DNA of 64,000 nucleotides from contig JAGGXI010000014.1 of the NCBI GenBank assembly GCA_021163155.1, forward strand, positions 11,790-75,789, given 5' to 3'. This document shows positions 18,819 to 27,059 of this stretch, one piece after another; position 1 is the first letter of the stretch; every line of letters starts with the position of its first letter. The translations under genes were made by a program, and so were the position numbers. This DNA is from Candidatus Aerophobota bacterium (GTDB lineage: Bacteria > Aerophobota > Aerophobia > Aerophobales > JAGGXI01). The notes below the pieces were generated by a model. That model had not been told where the DNA came from. It saw only the letters and a list, made by a program, of their open reading frames with translations, and did no database searches.

Positions 18819-20099
18819 GTGGGCAAAAAAATATTGCATATCGGTTTATTTGGGTTAGGTACTGTAGGAGGAGGAGTGGTAAAGCTTTTGTCAAGAATGA
18901 AAAATGAGAATAATAAAGATTATGAATTTATTTTGGATAAAGTTGCTGTAAAGCATCCTAAAAAGCGGAGATCAGTTGCTATCTCTCCCCATCTTTTGAC
19001 TGACAATCCTCAAGAGATTTTAGAAAATCCAAAAATTGACATAGTAATTGAGGCGATAGGAGGAATAAATCAAAGTAAGAAGATAATTTTACAAGCTTTA
19101 AGGAACGGTAAAAATGTAATTACTGCCAACAAGGCCCTATTGGCTAAAGAGGGAGAATTAATTTTTAATGAGGCTATAAGAAATAATTGTTATTTAGGAA
19201 TAAGAGCCTCCAATAATGCTGTTTATCGCCTTGCAGAAAATTTAATATTTTCTCCTTTTAAGATGAAGAAATTAATAGGAATTTTTAATGGAACTTCTAA
19301 TTATATATTAACACAAATGGAGAGAAAAAGAGAAGATTTTTCTTCTGCTCTTAAAAAAGCTCAAGCAATCGGTTATGCTGAACAAAACCCCTCTGATGAT
19401 GTTGATGGTTATGATACAGCCAATAAATTAATAGTTTTGATAGGTTTGGTCTTTGGTTATTTTATACCAGCGGAATCTCTTTTTATTGAGGGAATTAGAA
19501 AAATTTCCTATAAAGATATTCTGTTTGCTAAGGAATTGGGTTATAAGATTAAACTTCTTGCTATTGCTCAAAGAAAAGGGGAAGAATTGGAAGTACGAGT
19601 TCATCCTGCTCTTCTTATAAGAGATAAAGGAATAGCTCGATTAAATGGGATAGAGAATGGAGTAGAAGTGAGGGATGAAATAGGAGTAGAAGTGGGAATG
19701 CAAGCTCCCGGTGCAGGCAAGTATCCTACCGCTATGGCTGTATTAGAAGATTTAGTCTATATAGCGAATGGACGAAAGACATCTTTTCCCTGGCAAAAGA
19801 AACAATTAAATTTAAAAGATATGAATGAAATAAAAACTGAATACTATTTGAGATTTAATGTTTTAGACAGGGTTGGAGTTTTAGCAAAGATTTCTGGAAT
19901 ATTAGGAAATCATGATATAAGTATCAATTCGGTTATACAAAAAGGGAGAGGGAAGGGATTAAATAATGCAGTCTCTATAATAATGCTTACTCATAAGGCG
20001 AAAGAGAGGGATATTCAAAACTCCCTTCGAGAAATAAATAATTTACCCATAGTACGAGAAAAGCCCTTATTAATTCGTGTAGAAGAAGGTATTTGTTAA
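18819..20099 (+). CDS. hom: homoserine dehydrogenase
   Basis: 426 residues from a GTG codon. It reduces aspartate semialdehyde to homoserine on the way to threonine and methionine. The Rossmann motif [11 protein letters not shown] occupies residues 9-19. The catalytic region holds [19 protein letters not shown] and [21 protein letters not shown]-terminal ACT domain ([20 protein letters not shown]) suggests allosteric control by an end-product amino acid. The next gene, rpsB, starts 14 bp after the stop. Confidence 0.96.
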   Translation: MGKKILHIGLFGLGTVGGGVVKLLSRMKNENNKDYEFILDKVAVKHPKKRRSVAISPHLLTDNPQEILENPKIDIVIEAIGGINQSKKIILQALRNGKNVITANKALLAKEGELIFNEAIRNNCYLGIRASNNAVYRLAENLIFSPFKMKKLIGIFNGTSNYILTQMERKREDFSSALKKAQAIGYAEQNPSDDVDGYDTANKLIVLIGLVFGYFIPAESLFIEGIRKISYKDILFAKELGYKIKLLAIAQRKGEELEVRVHPALLIRDKGIARLNGIENGVEVRDEIGVEVGMQAPGAGKYPTAMAVLEDLVYIANGRKTSFPWQKKQLNLKDMNEIKTEYYLRFNVLDRVGVLAKISGILGNHDISINSVIQKGRGKGLNNAVSIIMLTHKAKERDIQNSLREINNLPIVREKPLLIRVEEGIC

Positions 20100-20113
20100 G
20101 GAGGAAAACAGTA

Positions 20114-21025
20114 ATGTCTGTGACTACAATGAAAGAGTTGTTGGAAGCAGGGGCGCATTTTGGTCATCAAAAGAGTGCGTGGAATCCCAAAATGGAGCCT
20201 TATATTTATCAGCAAAGAAATAAGATGCATATTATTGACTTAAGGAAAACTGTGAAGATGATAGATGAAGCTTGCAGGTTTGTAAGGGATTTAGCATTAA
20301 AAGAGGGAAAAATATTATTTGTGGGGACAAAACATCAGGCAAGGAGAGCTATCAATGAACAGGCAAAAAGGTGTGCATCTTTTTATGTTAATAATCGATG
20401 GATAGGTGGATTTTTAACAAACTTTTCTACTATAAAAAAGAGAATAGAGAAGTTGGAGCAGTTAGAGAAAGAAGAAAAAGAGGGACAATGGAAAATATTA
20501 CCTAAAAAGGAAGAGATGCATCTACGCAAGAAGATGGAAAAGCTTAGACGAAATTTCAATGGAGTGAGAGGAATGGATAAACTTCCAGAGGCTATTTTTG
20601 TTACTGATTTAAAAGTGGAATGGACAGCAGTTCAAGAAGCAAGGAAACTGAATATTCCTATTGTAGGTATTGTTGATTCTAACTGTGATCCTGTTTTAGT
20701 GGATTATCTTATCCCTGCTAACGATGATGCTATAAAAAGCATTGAATTAATTACAAGTAAGATAGCTGATGCTGTTTTGGAGGGAAGAGAGATTCTTAAT
20801 AAAAAGAAAGAGCAGATTGAAGAAGGAGCAGAAGAAGAGAAAAAAGACGAAGAGGCAATAAAAATAGAACAGGAACTCAAGGTTGTAACAAAGGAAAAAG
20901 AGGATCAGGAAGAGGATGTAGAAAAGAAAAAATCTAAAGAAAATGTAAATGTAATAAAAAAAGAAGTTAAAACAGAGAATATAATAGAAGAAGTTTCGGT
21001 AGAACATAATAAAGGGGTAGTTTAA
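20114..21025 (+). CDS. rpsB: 30S ribosomal protein S2 with long charged tail
   Basis: 303 residues from the ATG at 20114, after AAGGAGGAAAA. The core ([23 protein letters not shown]-type [26 protein letters not shown]) is standard and ends near residue 225. A tail of about 75 residues, very rich in Lys and Glu, follows and is absent from most S2 proteins. S2 binds the 30S head-body junction late in assembly. First gene of rpsB-tsf-pyrH-frr. Confidence 0.96.
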   Translation: MSVTTMKELLEAGAHFGHQKSAWNPKMEPYIYQQRNKMHIIDLRKTVKMIDEACRFVRDLALKEGKILFVGTKHQARRAINEQAKRCASFYVNNRWIGGFLTNFSTIKKRIEKLEQLEKEEKEGQWKILPKKEEMHLRKKMEKLRRNFNGVRGMDKLPEAIFVTDLKVEWTAVQEARKLNIPIVGIVDSNCDPVLVDYLIPANDDAIKSIELITSKIADAVLEGREILNKKKEQIEEGAEEEKKDEEAIKIEQELKVVTKEKEDQEEDVEKKKSKENVNVIKKEVKTENIIEEVSVEHNKGVV

Positions 21026-21080
21026 GATAAAGAGATGATTAAGGATGGAGAAGCAGAAAAAGAGATGGAGGAATAAGTTG

Positions 21081-21668
21081 ATGAATATTTCAATGGAGAA
21101 AGTAAAGAGATTAAGGGAAGAGACATTAGCAGGTATTCTTGATTGTAAGCAAGCTCTTGAGGAGACAAAAGGTGACATTGAAAGGGCAAAAAAGATATTA
21201 AGAGAGAAAGGGACAAAAATTGCTGAGAAAAAAGTTGGCAAAAAAACTACTCAAGGTGCTATTGTTTCTTATATTCATCATAATGGAAAAATAGGAACGA
21301 TGGTAGAAATTCATTGTCAGTCAGATTTTGTAGCAAGAAATGCTAGCTTCCAAAAATTTGCAAAAGATATAGCTATGCATATTACTGCTTTTAATCCTCG
21401 TTGGATTTCTTCTCAAGATATTCCGGAATCGGTAATGGAAGAGGAAAAATCTATTATTAAAATTCAAGCAGAAAAGCAAGGTAAGCCCCCAAAAATTGTA
21501 GAAAAAATTGTAGAAGGTAAGATTAAAGCTTTTTATAAAGAAGTATGTTTGTTAGAGCAGCCCTTTTTCAAAGAGGAAAAGATGACGGTTAAGGATTATC
21601 TACAGCAGTTTATAGCTAAAGTGAGTGAAAATGTGAAGATTCATCGTTTTGTAAGATATGAATTATAA
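21081..21668 (+). CDS. tsf: elongation factor Ts
   Basis: 195 residues from the ATG at 21081 (GGAGG 10-15 bp upstream); an upstream ATG at 21045 would add an atypical basic leader. It is the nucleotide-exchange factor for EF-Tu. VKRLREETLAGILDCKQALEE and the CQSDFVARN motif are canonical. It is a short EF-Ts with a reduced core, as in several deep-branching bacteria. Co-transcribed with rpsB and pyrH. Confidence 0.95.
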   Translation: MNISMEKVKRLREETLAGILDCKQALEETKGDIERAKKILREKGTKIAEKKVGKKTTQGAIVSYIHHNGKIGTMVEIHCQSDFVARNASFQKFAKDIAMHITAFNPRWISSQDIPESVMEEEKSIIKIQAEKQGKPPKIVEKIVEGKIKAFYKEVCLLEQPFFKEEKMTVKDYLQQFIAKVSENVKIHRFVRYEL

Positions 21669-21690
21669 AAGAAGAGTTCAAGGATAATTA

Positions 21691-22413
21691 ATGGGAAAAC
21701 CGCAAATTAGGTGGAAGAGAGTTCTTTTAAAAGTGGGAGGAGAAAATTTAGCTGATGGAAAGAATTATGGAATCTCTTTTCCTCGGGTTGATTTAATTGC
21801 GAAGGAAATAAGAGAAGTTAAAGAGTTGGGGGTAGAAATAGGAGTAATGGTGGGCGGAGGAAATCTTTTAAGAGGTGAGGTAATCAGTAAAAAAGGTGTG
21901 GACAGAGCTACTGCTGATTATATGGGAATGTTAGCCACTATTATTAATGCTTTAGCTTTTCAGGATACCCTGGAAAAAATGGGGGTAGTTACCAGAGTTC
22001 AAACTGCTATTGAGATGCAGGAGATTGCTGAACCTTATATCCGTAGAAGAGCTTTGCGTCATTTAGAGAGAGGGAGAGTGGTTATTTTTGCAGGGGGTAC
22101 AGGAAATCCTTATTTTACTACTGATACAGCAGCTGCTCTTAGGGCTTTAGAAATAGGGGCTGAGGTAATTTTAAAGGCTACTAAAGTAGATGGGATTTAT
22201 TCTTCCGACCCTCTAAAGGATGAAAAAGCTAAAAAATTTGATGAGATAAGTTATGTTGATGTAATCAAAAATCAACTGGAAATAATGGATACTACGGCTA
22301 TTTCTTTATGTATGGATAATCACCTACCTATAATTGTCTTTAATTTACAGAAAAGGGGTAATGTTAAAAGAGTAATTTTAGGAGAAAAAATAGGAACCAT
22401 AGTAGATAATTGA
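21691..22413 (+). CDS. pyrH: UMP kinase
   Basis: 240 residues, amino-acid-kinase fold, converting UMP to [23 protein letters not shown] and [16 protein letters not shown] are standard, and [17 protein letters not shown] forms the nucleotide and UMP site. Members are hexameric and usually controlled by GTP and UTP. A repeat separates it from frr, with which it is normally adjacent. Confidence 0.97.
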   Translation: MGKPQIRWKRVLLKVGGENLADGKNYGISFPRVDLIAKEIREVKELGVEIGVMVGGGNLLRGEVISKKGVDRATADYMGMLATIINALAFQDTLEKMGVVTRVQTAIEMQEIAEPYIRRRALRHLERGRVVIFAGGTGNPYFTTDTAAALRALEIGAEVILKATKVDGIYSSDPLKDEKAKKFDEISYVDVIKNQLEIMDTTAISLCMDNHLPIIVFNLQKRGNVKRVILGEKIGTIVDN

Positions 22414-22472
22414 ATGCTTGTTTAAGATTTCCAGAAATTTTTCCTATAAGTAAAGTGAAAATAACCTTCTTT

Positions 22473-22588
22473 ATGGGTAGGAGCGAGGCTAATCGCCCTT
22501 TGTAAGGTAAGAGTTAGAGGTAATTGGGAGGCTAAAGCCTTCCCTATCCACGCCTATTGAGTTAATAGTTTGCCAAATCTAGGTTAAA
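22473..22588. repeat. REP-like intergenic repeat (GTAGGAGCGA family), copy A
   Basis: Starts TGGGTAGGAGCGAGGCTAAT, then GGGAGGCTAAAGCCTTCCC (a hairpin), and ends AGTTTGCCAAATCTAGGTTA. A close copy is at 52489-52606; fragments are at 53733, 57512 and 61015. It sits inside the pyrH-frr operon. Confidence 0.8.
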
Positions 22589-22602
22589 TTATGGAGGGAA
22601 AA

Positions 22603-23160
22603 ATGATAAAGAAAATTTATCAGGAGGGCAAAGATAAAATGGAGCAAGCGGTGCAAGCTTTAGGAAGAAGGTATGTTAAATTAAGAGGAGACAGGGCGAG
22701 AACGGAATTAGTAGCAGATATAAAGGTAGATTGTTATGGTGCAAAAATGGATATTGTACAGTTAGCTAATATCTCTACCCCCGATCCTCATCTTATAGTG
22801 ATAGAACCATGGGATAAATCTCTCATTAAAAATATAGAAAAAGCTATTTTAGTTTCTGATTTAGGTATAAATCCTACCGATGATGGGAATGTTATCCGGT
22901 TAAGTATTCCTCCCTTAAGTGAAGAAAGAAGAGAGAAAATGGCGAAAATTTTAAAGGAGTGGGCAGAGGAAACTAGAGTTTCTATTAGAAATTCACGTCG
23001 GGAAGTAAGAGAAAGATTGGAGAAATTAGAAAAAGAAAAAGAAATTTCCGAAGATGAGAGAAGAAGAGTAGAGAAAGATATTCAATCTCTCACCGATGAA
23101 TTTATAAGTAAAATAGATGAGATACAGGATAAAAAGATTAAAGAAATCCGTAAGGTTTAA
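22603..23160 (+). CDS. frr: ribosome recycling factor
   Basis: 185 residues from the ATG at 22603, preceded by GGAGGG; an ATG at 22591 overlaps that site. It splits the post-termination ribosome with EF-G. The two-domain pattern is normal, with RGDRARTELVADIKVDCYGAKM-type start, PWDKSLIKNIEKAI and the coiled-coil C-terminus (REVRERLEKLEKEKEISEDE). Normal length. Confidence 0.96.
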   Translation: MIKKIYQEGKDKMEQAVQALGRRYVKLRGDRARTELVADIKVDCYGAKMDIVQLANISTPDPHLIVIEPWDKSLIKNIEKAILVSDLGINPTDDGNVIRLSIPPLSEERREKMAKILKEWAEETRVSIRNSRREVRERLEKLEKEKEISEDERRRVEKDIQSLTDEFISKIDEIQDKKIKEIRKV

Positions 23161-23201
23161 TTATTTATAGCTATATTTTTCTTAAAAGGAGATAAATAGT
23201 A

Positions 23202-24488
23202 GTGGAAAAGAGTGTTTTAACTGAAGAGTGCAAGGATGAGATAGAACGTATAGGAAAAACTGAGATTCTTGTAGGAATACCCAGTTACAACAATGAAAGA
23301 ACAATCGGTCATGTAGTAAGAGCAGTTCAATATGGGCTAGCTAAATATTTTCCTAAGTTTAAAGCGGTAATTATGAATTCTGACGGAGGCTCAACGGATA
23401 AAACAAGAGAAATAGTAAAAAAGACCAGTGTTTATACCGATTTAGATACAATTCTTATCGAGCATTCTGTTCATCCAGCGGCAAGTTTTTCTACTGCTTA
23501 CCGTGGTGGTATCCCCGGAAAAGGTAGTGCTTACAAAGCTATCTTTGAGACAGCTTGCAAGCTAAGGGCAAAAGGTTGCGTATTGGTTGATTCAGACCTC
23601 AGGAGCATCAATCCTGAATGGGTAGAACTTTTGGCCGGTCCAATACTACTAAAAGGTTATCATTACGTATCTCCCCTTTATTCTCGCCATAAGTATGATG
23701 GAACTATCACTAATTCTATTGTATACCCATTAACAAGAGCTCTTTATGGTAGAAGAATACGTCAACCTATAGGAGGAGATTTTGGGGTATCTAAAAAGAT
23801 GATTAAATCATATTTAGCGAAGGATGTTTGGGGAACGGATGTAGCTCGTTATGGTATAGATATATGGATGACTACTGTAGCTATAAATGAAGGTGCTAAA
23901 ATATGCCAGTCTTTCCTGGGGGCTAAGATACACGATGTTAAGGAACCAGGCCAGGTTTTAGGGCCTATGTTTAAACAGGTAATAAATACTCTATTTTATT
24001 TAATGTGTGATTATGAGGAACATTGGAAAAGGGTTAGCCATGCCAAACCTACAGCTATATACGGTTTTCGTTCTGAAACTCCTCCTGAGCCTGTATCAGT
24101 AAATCTTAACTCCCTTATAGAAAAGTTCAAAAAAGGGGTAGAAGGTAATAAAGAATACTGGTTAACTTTTCTTCCTTTACAAAGAGTGAAAGAATTAGAG
24201 GAGATATCTTTTACCAGTCTAACTAAATTTAATTTCCCTCCAGAATTATGGGTAAAGATAATATACGATTTTGCTGTTGCTTACCACCAAATAAGGTTAT
24301 CTTCAAGGAATGAGCTTGATAAACTTGTAAATTCTCTTATTCCTATTTATTTTGGAAGAACAGCCTCATTTATTATTGAAACAGAGGATATACCTACTTA
24401 TGAGGCAGAAGATAAAATAGAGCATCTATGCGATAAATTTGAGGAACTAAAACCTTATTTAATAGAGAGATGGGATTCTGTTAAGTAA
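23202..24488 (+). CDS. GT2-fold glycosyltransferase, glucosylglycerate/GpgS-like
   Basis: 428 residues from GTG. The N-terminal GT-A domain has VGIPSYNNERTIGHVV, NSDGGSTDKTRE and LVDSDLRSINPEW, where the DSD motif is the metal/nucleotide-sugar site. QPIGGDFGVSK and GTDVARYGIDIWMT resemble mannosylglycerate or glucosyl-3-phosphoglycerate synthases. These make charged compatible solutes. No matching phosphatase lies beside it, so the acceptor is uncertain. It sits 41 bp after frr but has its own ribosome site (AAAGGAG). Confidence 0.75.
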   Translation: MEKSVLTEECKDEIERIGKTEILVGIPSYNNERTIGHVVRAVQYGLAKYFPKFKAVIMNSDGGSTDKTREIVKKTSVYTDLDTILIEHSVHPAASFSTAYRGGIPGKGSAYKAIFETACKLRAKGCVLVDSDLRSINPEWVELLAGPILLKGYHYVSPLYSRHKYDGTITNSIVYPLTRALYGRRIRQPIGGDFGVSKKMIKSYLAKDVWGTDVARYGIDIWMTTVAINEGAKICQSFLGAKIHDVKEPGQVLGPMFKQVINTLFYLMCDYEEHWKRVSHAKPTAIYGFRSETPPEPVSVNLNSLIEKFKKGVEGNKEYWLTFLPLQRVKELEEISFTSLTKFNFPPELWVKIIYDFAVAYHQIRLSSRNELDKLVNSLIPIYFGRTASFIIETEDIPTYEAEDKIEHLCDKFEELKPYLIERWDSVK

Positions 24489-24529
24489 AGAGAGGCTATA
24501 TGGAAAGAGAAGTGAATAAAAGTAAATAA

Positions 24530-24562
24530 AAACAGTTATTATTTTATCATTTAATAACTGTT
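24530..24562 (+). terminator. hairpin after the glycosyltransferase gene
   Basis: AAACAGTTATT, 11-nt loop, AATAACTGTTT, then an AT-rich stretch. An 11-bp perfect stem, probably ending convergent transcription with the leftward mazF-like gene. Confidence 0.5.
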
Positions 24563-24589
24563 TATTAATAGTCTTTAAACTTATAATTA

Positions 24590-24934
24590 CTATAAATCAA
24601 AATGTTCTCTGATAATTTTATTTACTTTGTTTAAGATTTCCTTATCTTCAATGGCTCCTATTTTATTTAGTAGTCTTTTTTTGTCTATGCTTCTAAGTTG
24701 TATAATCATTATCTTGGAATCCTCATTTAATCCCCCTGTTCTTTTTGAAATATACACTTCAAAAGGATAAACTTTATTCACATTGGAGGATAGGGGAGCC
24801 ACCGTAACCAAGGGCGAGTACTGATTATGGATATCGTTAGATATAATTAAGGCAGGTCTTTTTTTCTTCACTTCATGCCCAATTGTAGAGTCAAAATTGA
24901 CCAGGTATATTTCTCCCTTTTTAGGATATGCCAT
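24590..24934 (-). CDS. MazF/PemK-family toxin
   Basis: 114 residues from the ATG at 24934; an upstream ATG at 24952 lies deeper in the antitoxin gene. KKGEIYLVNFDSTIGHEVKKKRPALIIS is the MazF N-terminus, and VTVAPLSSNV and MIIQLRSIDKKRL follow in family order. MazF toxins are sequence-specific endoribonucleases. It overlaps the preceding antitoxin gene by 14 bp. Confidence 0.88.
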   Translation of the reverse strand: MAYPKKGEIYLVNFDSTIGHEVKKKRPALIISNDIHNQYSPLVTVAPLSSNVNKVYPFEVYISKRTGGLNEDSKIMIIQLRSIDKKRLLNKIGAIEDKEILNKVNKIIREHFDL

Positions 24935-25148
24935 TGCCTGTAACTCCATCAAATTCTTGACTTTCTTTCTCTATTTCAGTATAAGCCTCTTTATATGCTT
25001 TTATTAGTGCCTGTTCTTTTAGCTTTTTAAGTTGTTTTTTTATTGTTTCGGCTATAAATTTGCTTCTTTTCCTTCTGGGTATCTCCTTTCTTAAGAGGTC
25101 CACTATTTCTTTTGGCAAGGAAATAGTTACCTTCTCTGTGGTAGTCAT
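24921..25148 (-). CDS. ribbon-helix-helix antitoxin of the MazF-like toxin
   Basis: 75 residues. An N-terminal ribbon-helix-helix DNA-binding domain (KVTISLPKEIVDLLRKE, then RSKFIAETIKKQL) is followed by a charged helix and a short acidic tail expected to occupy the toxin groove. It probably represses its own promoter at 25187-25214. GGAGG precedes the ATG. Confidence 0.82.
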   Translation of the reverse strand: MTTTEKVTISLPKEIVDLLRKEIPRRKRSKFIAETIKKQLKKLKEQALIKAYKEAYTEIEKESQEFDGVTGNGIS

Positions 25149-25186
25149 ATTTATTCCTCCGTCTAAATATTACATCTATTTATTAC

Positions 25187-25214
25187 ATATTACTACAATT
25201 CTGTTTGCTGTCAA
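25187..25214 (-). promoter_or_regulatory. promoter of the MazEF-like operon
   Basis: Minus strand: TTGACA (25214-25209), 16 bp, TAATAT (25192-25187). Repeated TGTAAT(A) words between -10 and the start codon may be the antitoxin operator. Confidence 0.6.
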
Positions 25215-25386
25215 TATCTTCTCCTCGCTTATTCCTTCAACCAATGTAAAAAGGGTCAAGTATCAATATTTAACATTGATTTTGTCTTTGCCTTTTTATA
25301 GAGACACATTTCATACATTTTTTAATGCTGGCGATAATACTATCACCATTAAATTAATTAACCTTTCAAGGTCCGACCCTTACTTA

Positions 25387-26151
25387 CTAAAACTCTCTTT
25401 TTCTTAAAAATAGGTAGGCTATAATTAACATCGTACAAATGTAAATTGAACTATATAATAATGCTTTACTTGTGTATTCAAGGCTGATAGGAATGCCTTG
25501 GATTGCTTTTTCCCTTACATTAAAATATTCCAAATTGGGTAAAATCCAGCTAATAGACTTAATAAGAATATTCTCCATCCCTTTTGTTTTCTCTCCTAAA
25601 AACTTAAGCTGAGGGTTGAAGTGCCCAATTAAATAGATGAGAAATGCAAATATAGTACTATTAAAACTTGAAGAACAGAAAGAGGAAAACATAATAGCAA
25701 TTGAAGTAATAACCGCTATCTCTAAAAAAATAAAGAAGAAGGCTTCCAGCATTGCTATTCTCATTATCTCTCCTTTAAAATAAAGGAGAACGAAGAGAGT
25801 AAATCCTGTTATAAGTAAACTTGATAAAGCAACCCAAATTACCCCCAAAAAATTACCAAGAATAAAGCTTATTCTGTCAACGGGTTTGGAGAGAATAGTG
25901 TAAATGGTTTTATCTTCAATTTCTTTAGAGATACTTTCTCCGCCAAAGAAGATAGCTATGAGAGCAGTGAAGAAGGAGATAGTTGCCAGTCCCATATCTT
26001 TTATAATTTTTAGTTGAGCAGTAAAAGTCAAAGATTCAAATAACTTAGAGAGCAGGATTAAACCAATAGCGAAAAATAAAAACATAATGAAAATCTTACT
26101 TCTCCACCCTTTTCGGAATACATTTTCAGAAATGGCTAAGATTATTCTCAT
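25387..26151 (-). CDS. ABC-2 type transporter permease
   Basis: 254 residues with about six hydrophobic segments. The architecture is that of NatB/NosY-like ABC-2 permeases: an early cytoplasmic loop GGESISKEIEDKTIYTILSK and PVDRISFILGNFLG are typical. No ATPase gene is adjacent, so the partner must be elsewhere. It starts 3 bp after the nadK stop and is the last gene of dxs-nadK-permease. Substrate unknown. Confidence 0.8.
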   Translation of the reverse strand: MRIILAISENVFRKGWRSKIFIMFLFFAIGLILLSKLFESLTFTAQLKIIKDMGLATISFFTALIAIFFGGESISKEIEDKTIYTILSKPVDRISFILGNFLGVIWVALSSLLITGFTLFVLLYFKGEIMRIAMLEAFFFIFLEIAVITSIAIMFSSFCSSSFNSTIFAFLIYLIGHFNPQLKFLGEKTKGMENILIKSISWILPNLEYFNVREKAIQGIPISLEYTSKALLYSSIYICTMLIIAYLFLRKREF

Positions 26152-26154
26152 TAT

Positions 26155-27057
26155 TTAATTTTCAATCTTTCTCTCTTTATTTTTATTTGTCTTATGGCTA
26201 ACCCCGCTCCATCCAAATTTAGTTCGGAGTGTCTTAAAAAAGGAAGTTCCTTCTAACCTAATTAAACTCGCTTCACACTCAGCTTTTTCAACTTTAATTA
26301 TATATTTGTCCTTGAGTTCAAAGCCTATTTGACCATCAATGGTAAGTAAAACTTTATCTGAGGGAGGCTCAAGCATAATTTCTATCTTATCTTTTTGTGA
26401 AATAATAAGCGGTCTTACAGATAAAGTATGAGCACAAATAGGGGATAAAATTATCACTTTCAAGTTTGGATAAACCACAGGTCCTCCTGTAGAAAGAGAA
26501 TAAGCAGTAGAGCCTGTAGGAGTTGAGATGACTAATCCATCGGCAGCGTAAATAGTAACGAATTCTCCAGAAACAAAAGTTTTAAGATTAATAATACGAG
26601 AGACTGCTCCTTTACTTATAACTATATCATTTAATGCAAGAAAAGTTTTTATTTTTTTTTCTTTTCTAAATACGTTTGTTTTTAGCATCAACCGTTTTTC
26701 TATTATATATTTTCCAGATAAAATCTTTTGAAAACTTTCTTTAAATTTTAAGGTTGGTATTTCAGTAAGAAACCCCAATCCCCCCAAATTAATACCTAAA
26801 AGTGGAATATTGTAGGGAGCAAAACTTCTTGCTGTTCTAAAGAAAGTCCCATCGCCTCCTAAACTAATAATAAGATCGGAATTCTTGCCTATTTTTTCTT
26901 CGCTGCAAGCTAACCCAGGTCGCTCAATTTTTTCTGCTGCCTCTAAAGAAAGAAGGACTTTTATATCCTTTTCTTTTAGGTATTTTATTAAAGAGAGAGT
27001 ATAGGAGATGATGCCCTTTTTCTCTCTATTAATTGTGATTCCTACTGTTTTATACAT
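26155..27057 (-). CDS. nadK: NAD kinase
   Basis: 300 residues. It phosphorylates NAD to NADP. LGGDGTFFRTAR is the GGDG nucleotide motif; PLLGINLGGLGFLTE and ISTPTGSTAYSLSTGGPVV complete the active site. The spacing to dxs (2 bp) and to the ABC-2 permease gene (3 bp) indicates one transcript. A link is sensible because isoprenoid synthesis consumes NADPH, though that is inference. Confidence 0.95.
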   Translation of the reverse strand: MYKTVGITINREKKGIISYTLSLIKYLKEKDIKVLLSLEAAEKIERPGLACSEEKIGKNSDLIISLGGDGTFFRTARSFAPYNIPLLGINLGGLGFLTEIPTLKFKESFQKILSGKYIIEKRLMLKTNVFRKEKKIKTFLALNDIVISKGAVSRIINLKTFVSGEFVTIYAADGLVISTPTGSTAYSLSTGGPVVYPNLKVIILSPICAHTLSVRPLIISQKDKIEIMLEPPSDKVLLTIDGQIGFELKDKYIIKVEKAECEASLIRLEGTSFFKTLRTKFGWSGVSHKTNKNKERKIEN

Positions 27058-27059
27058 TT

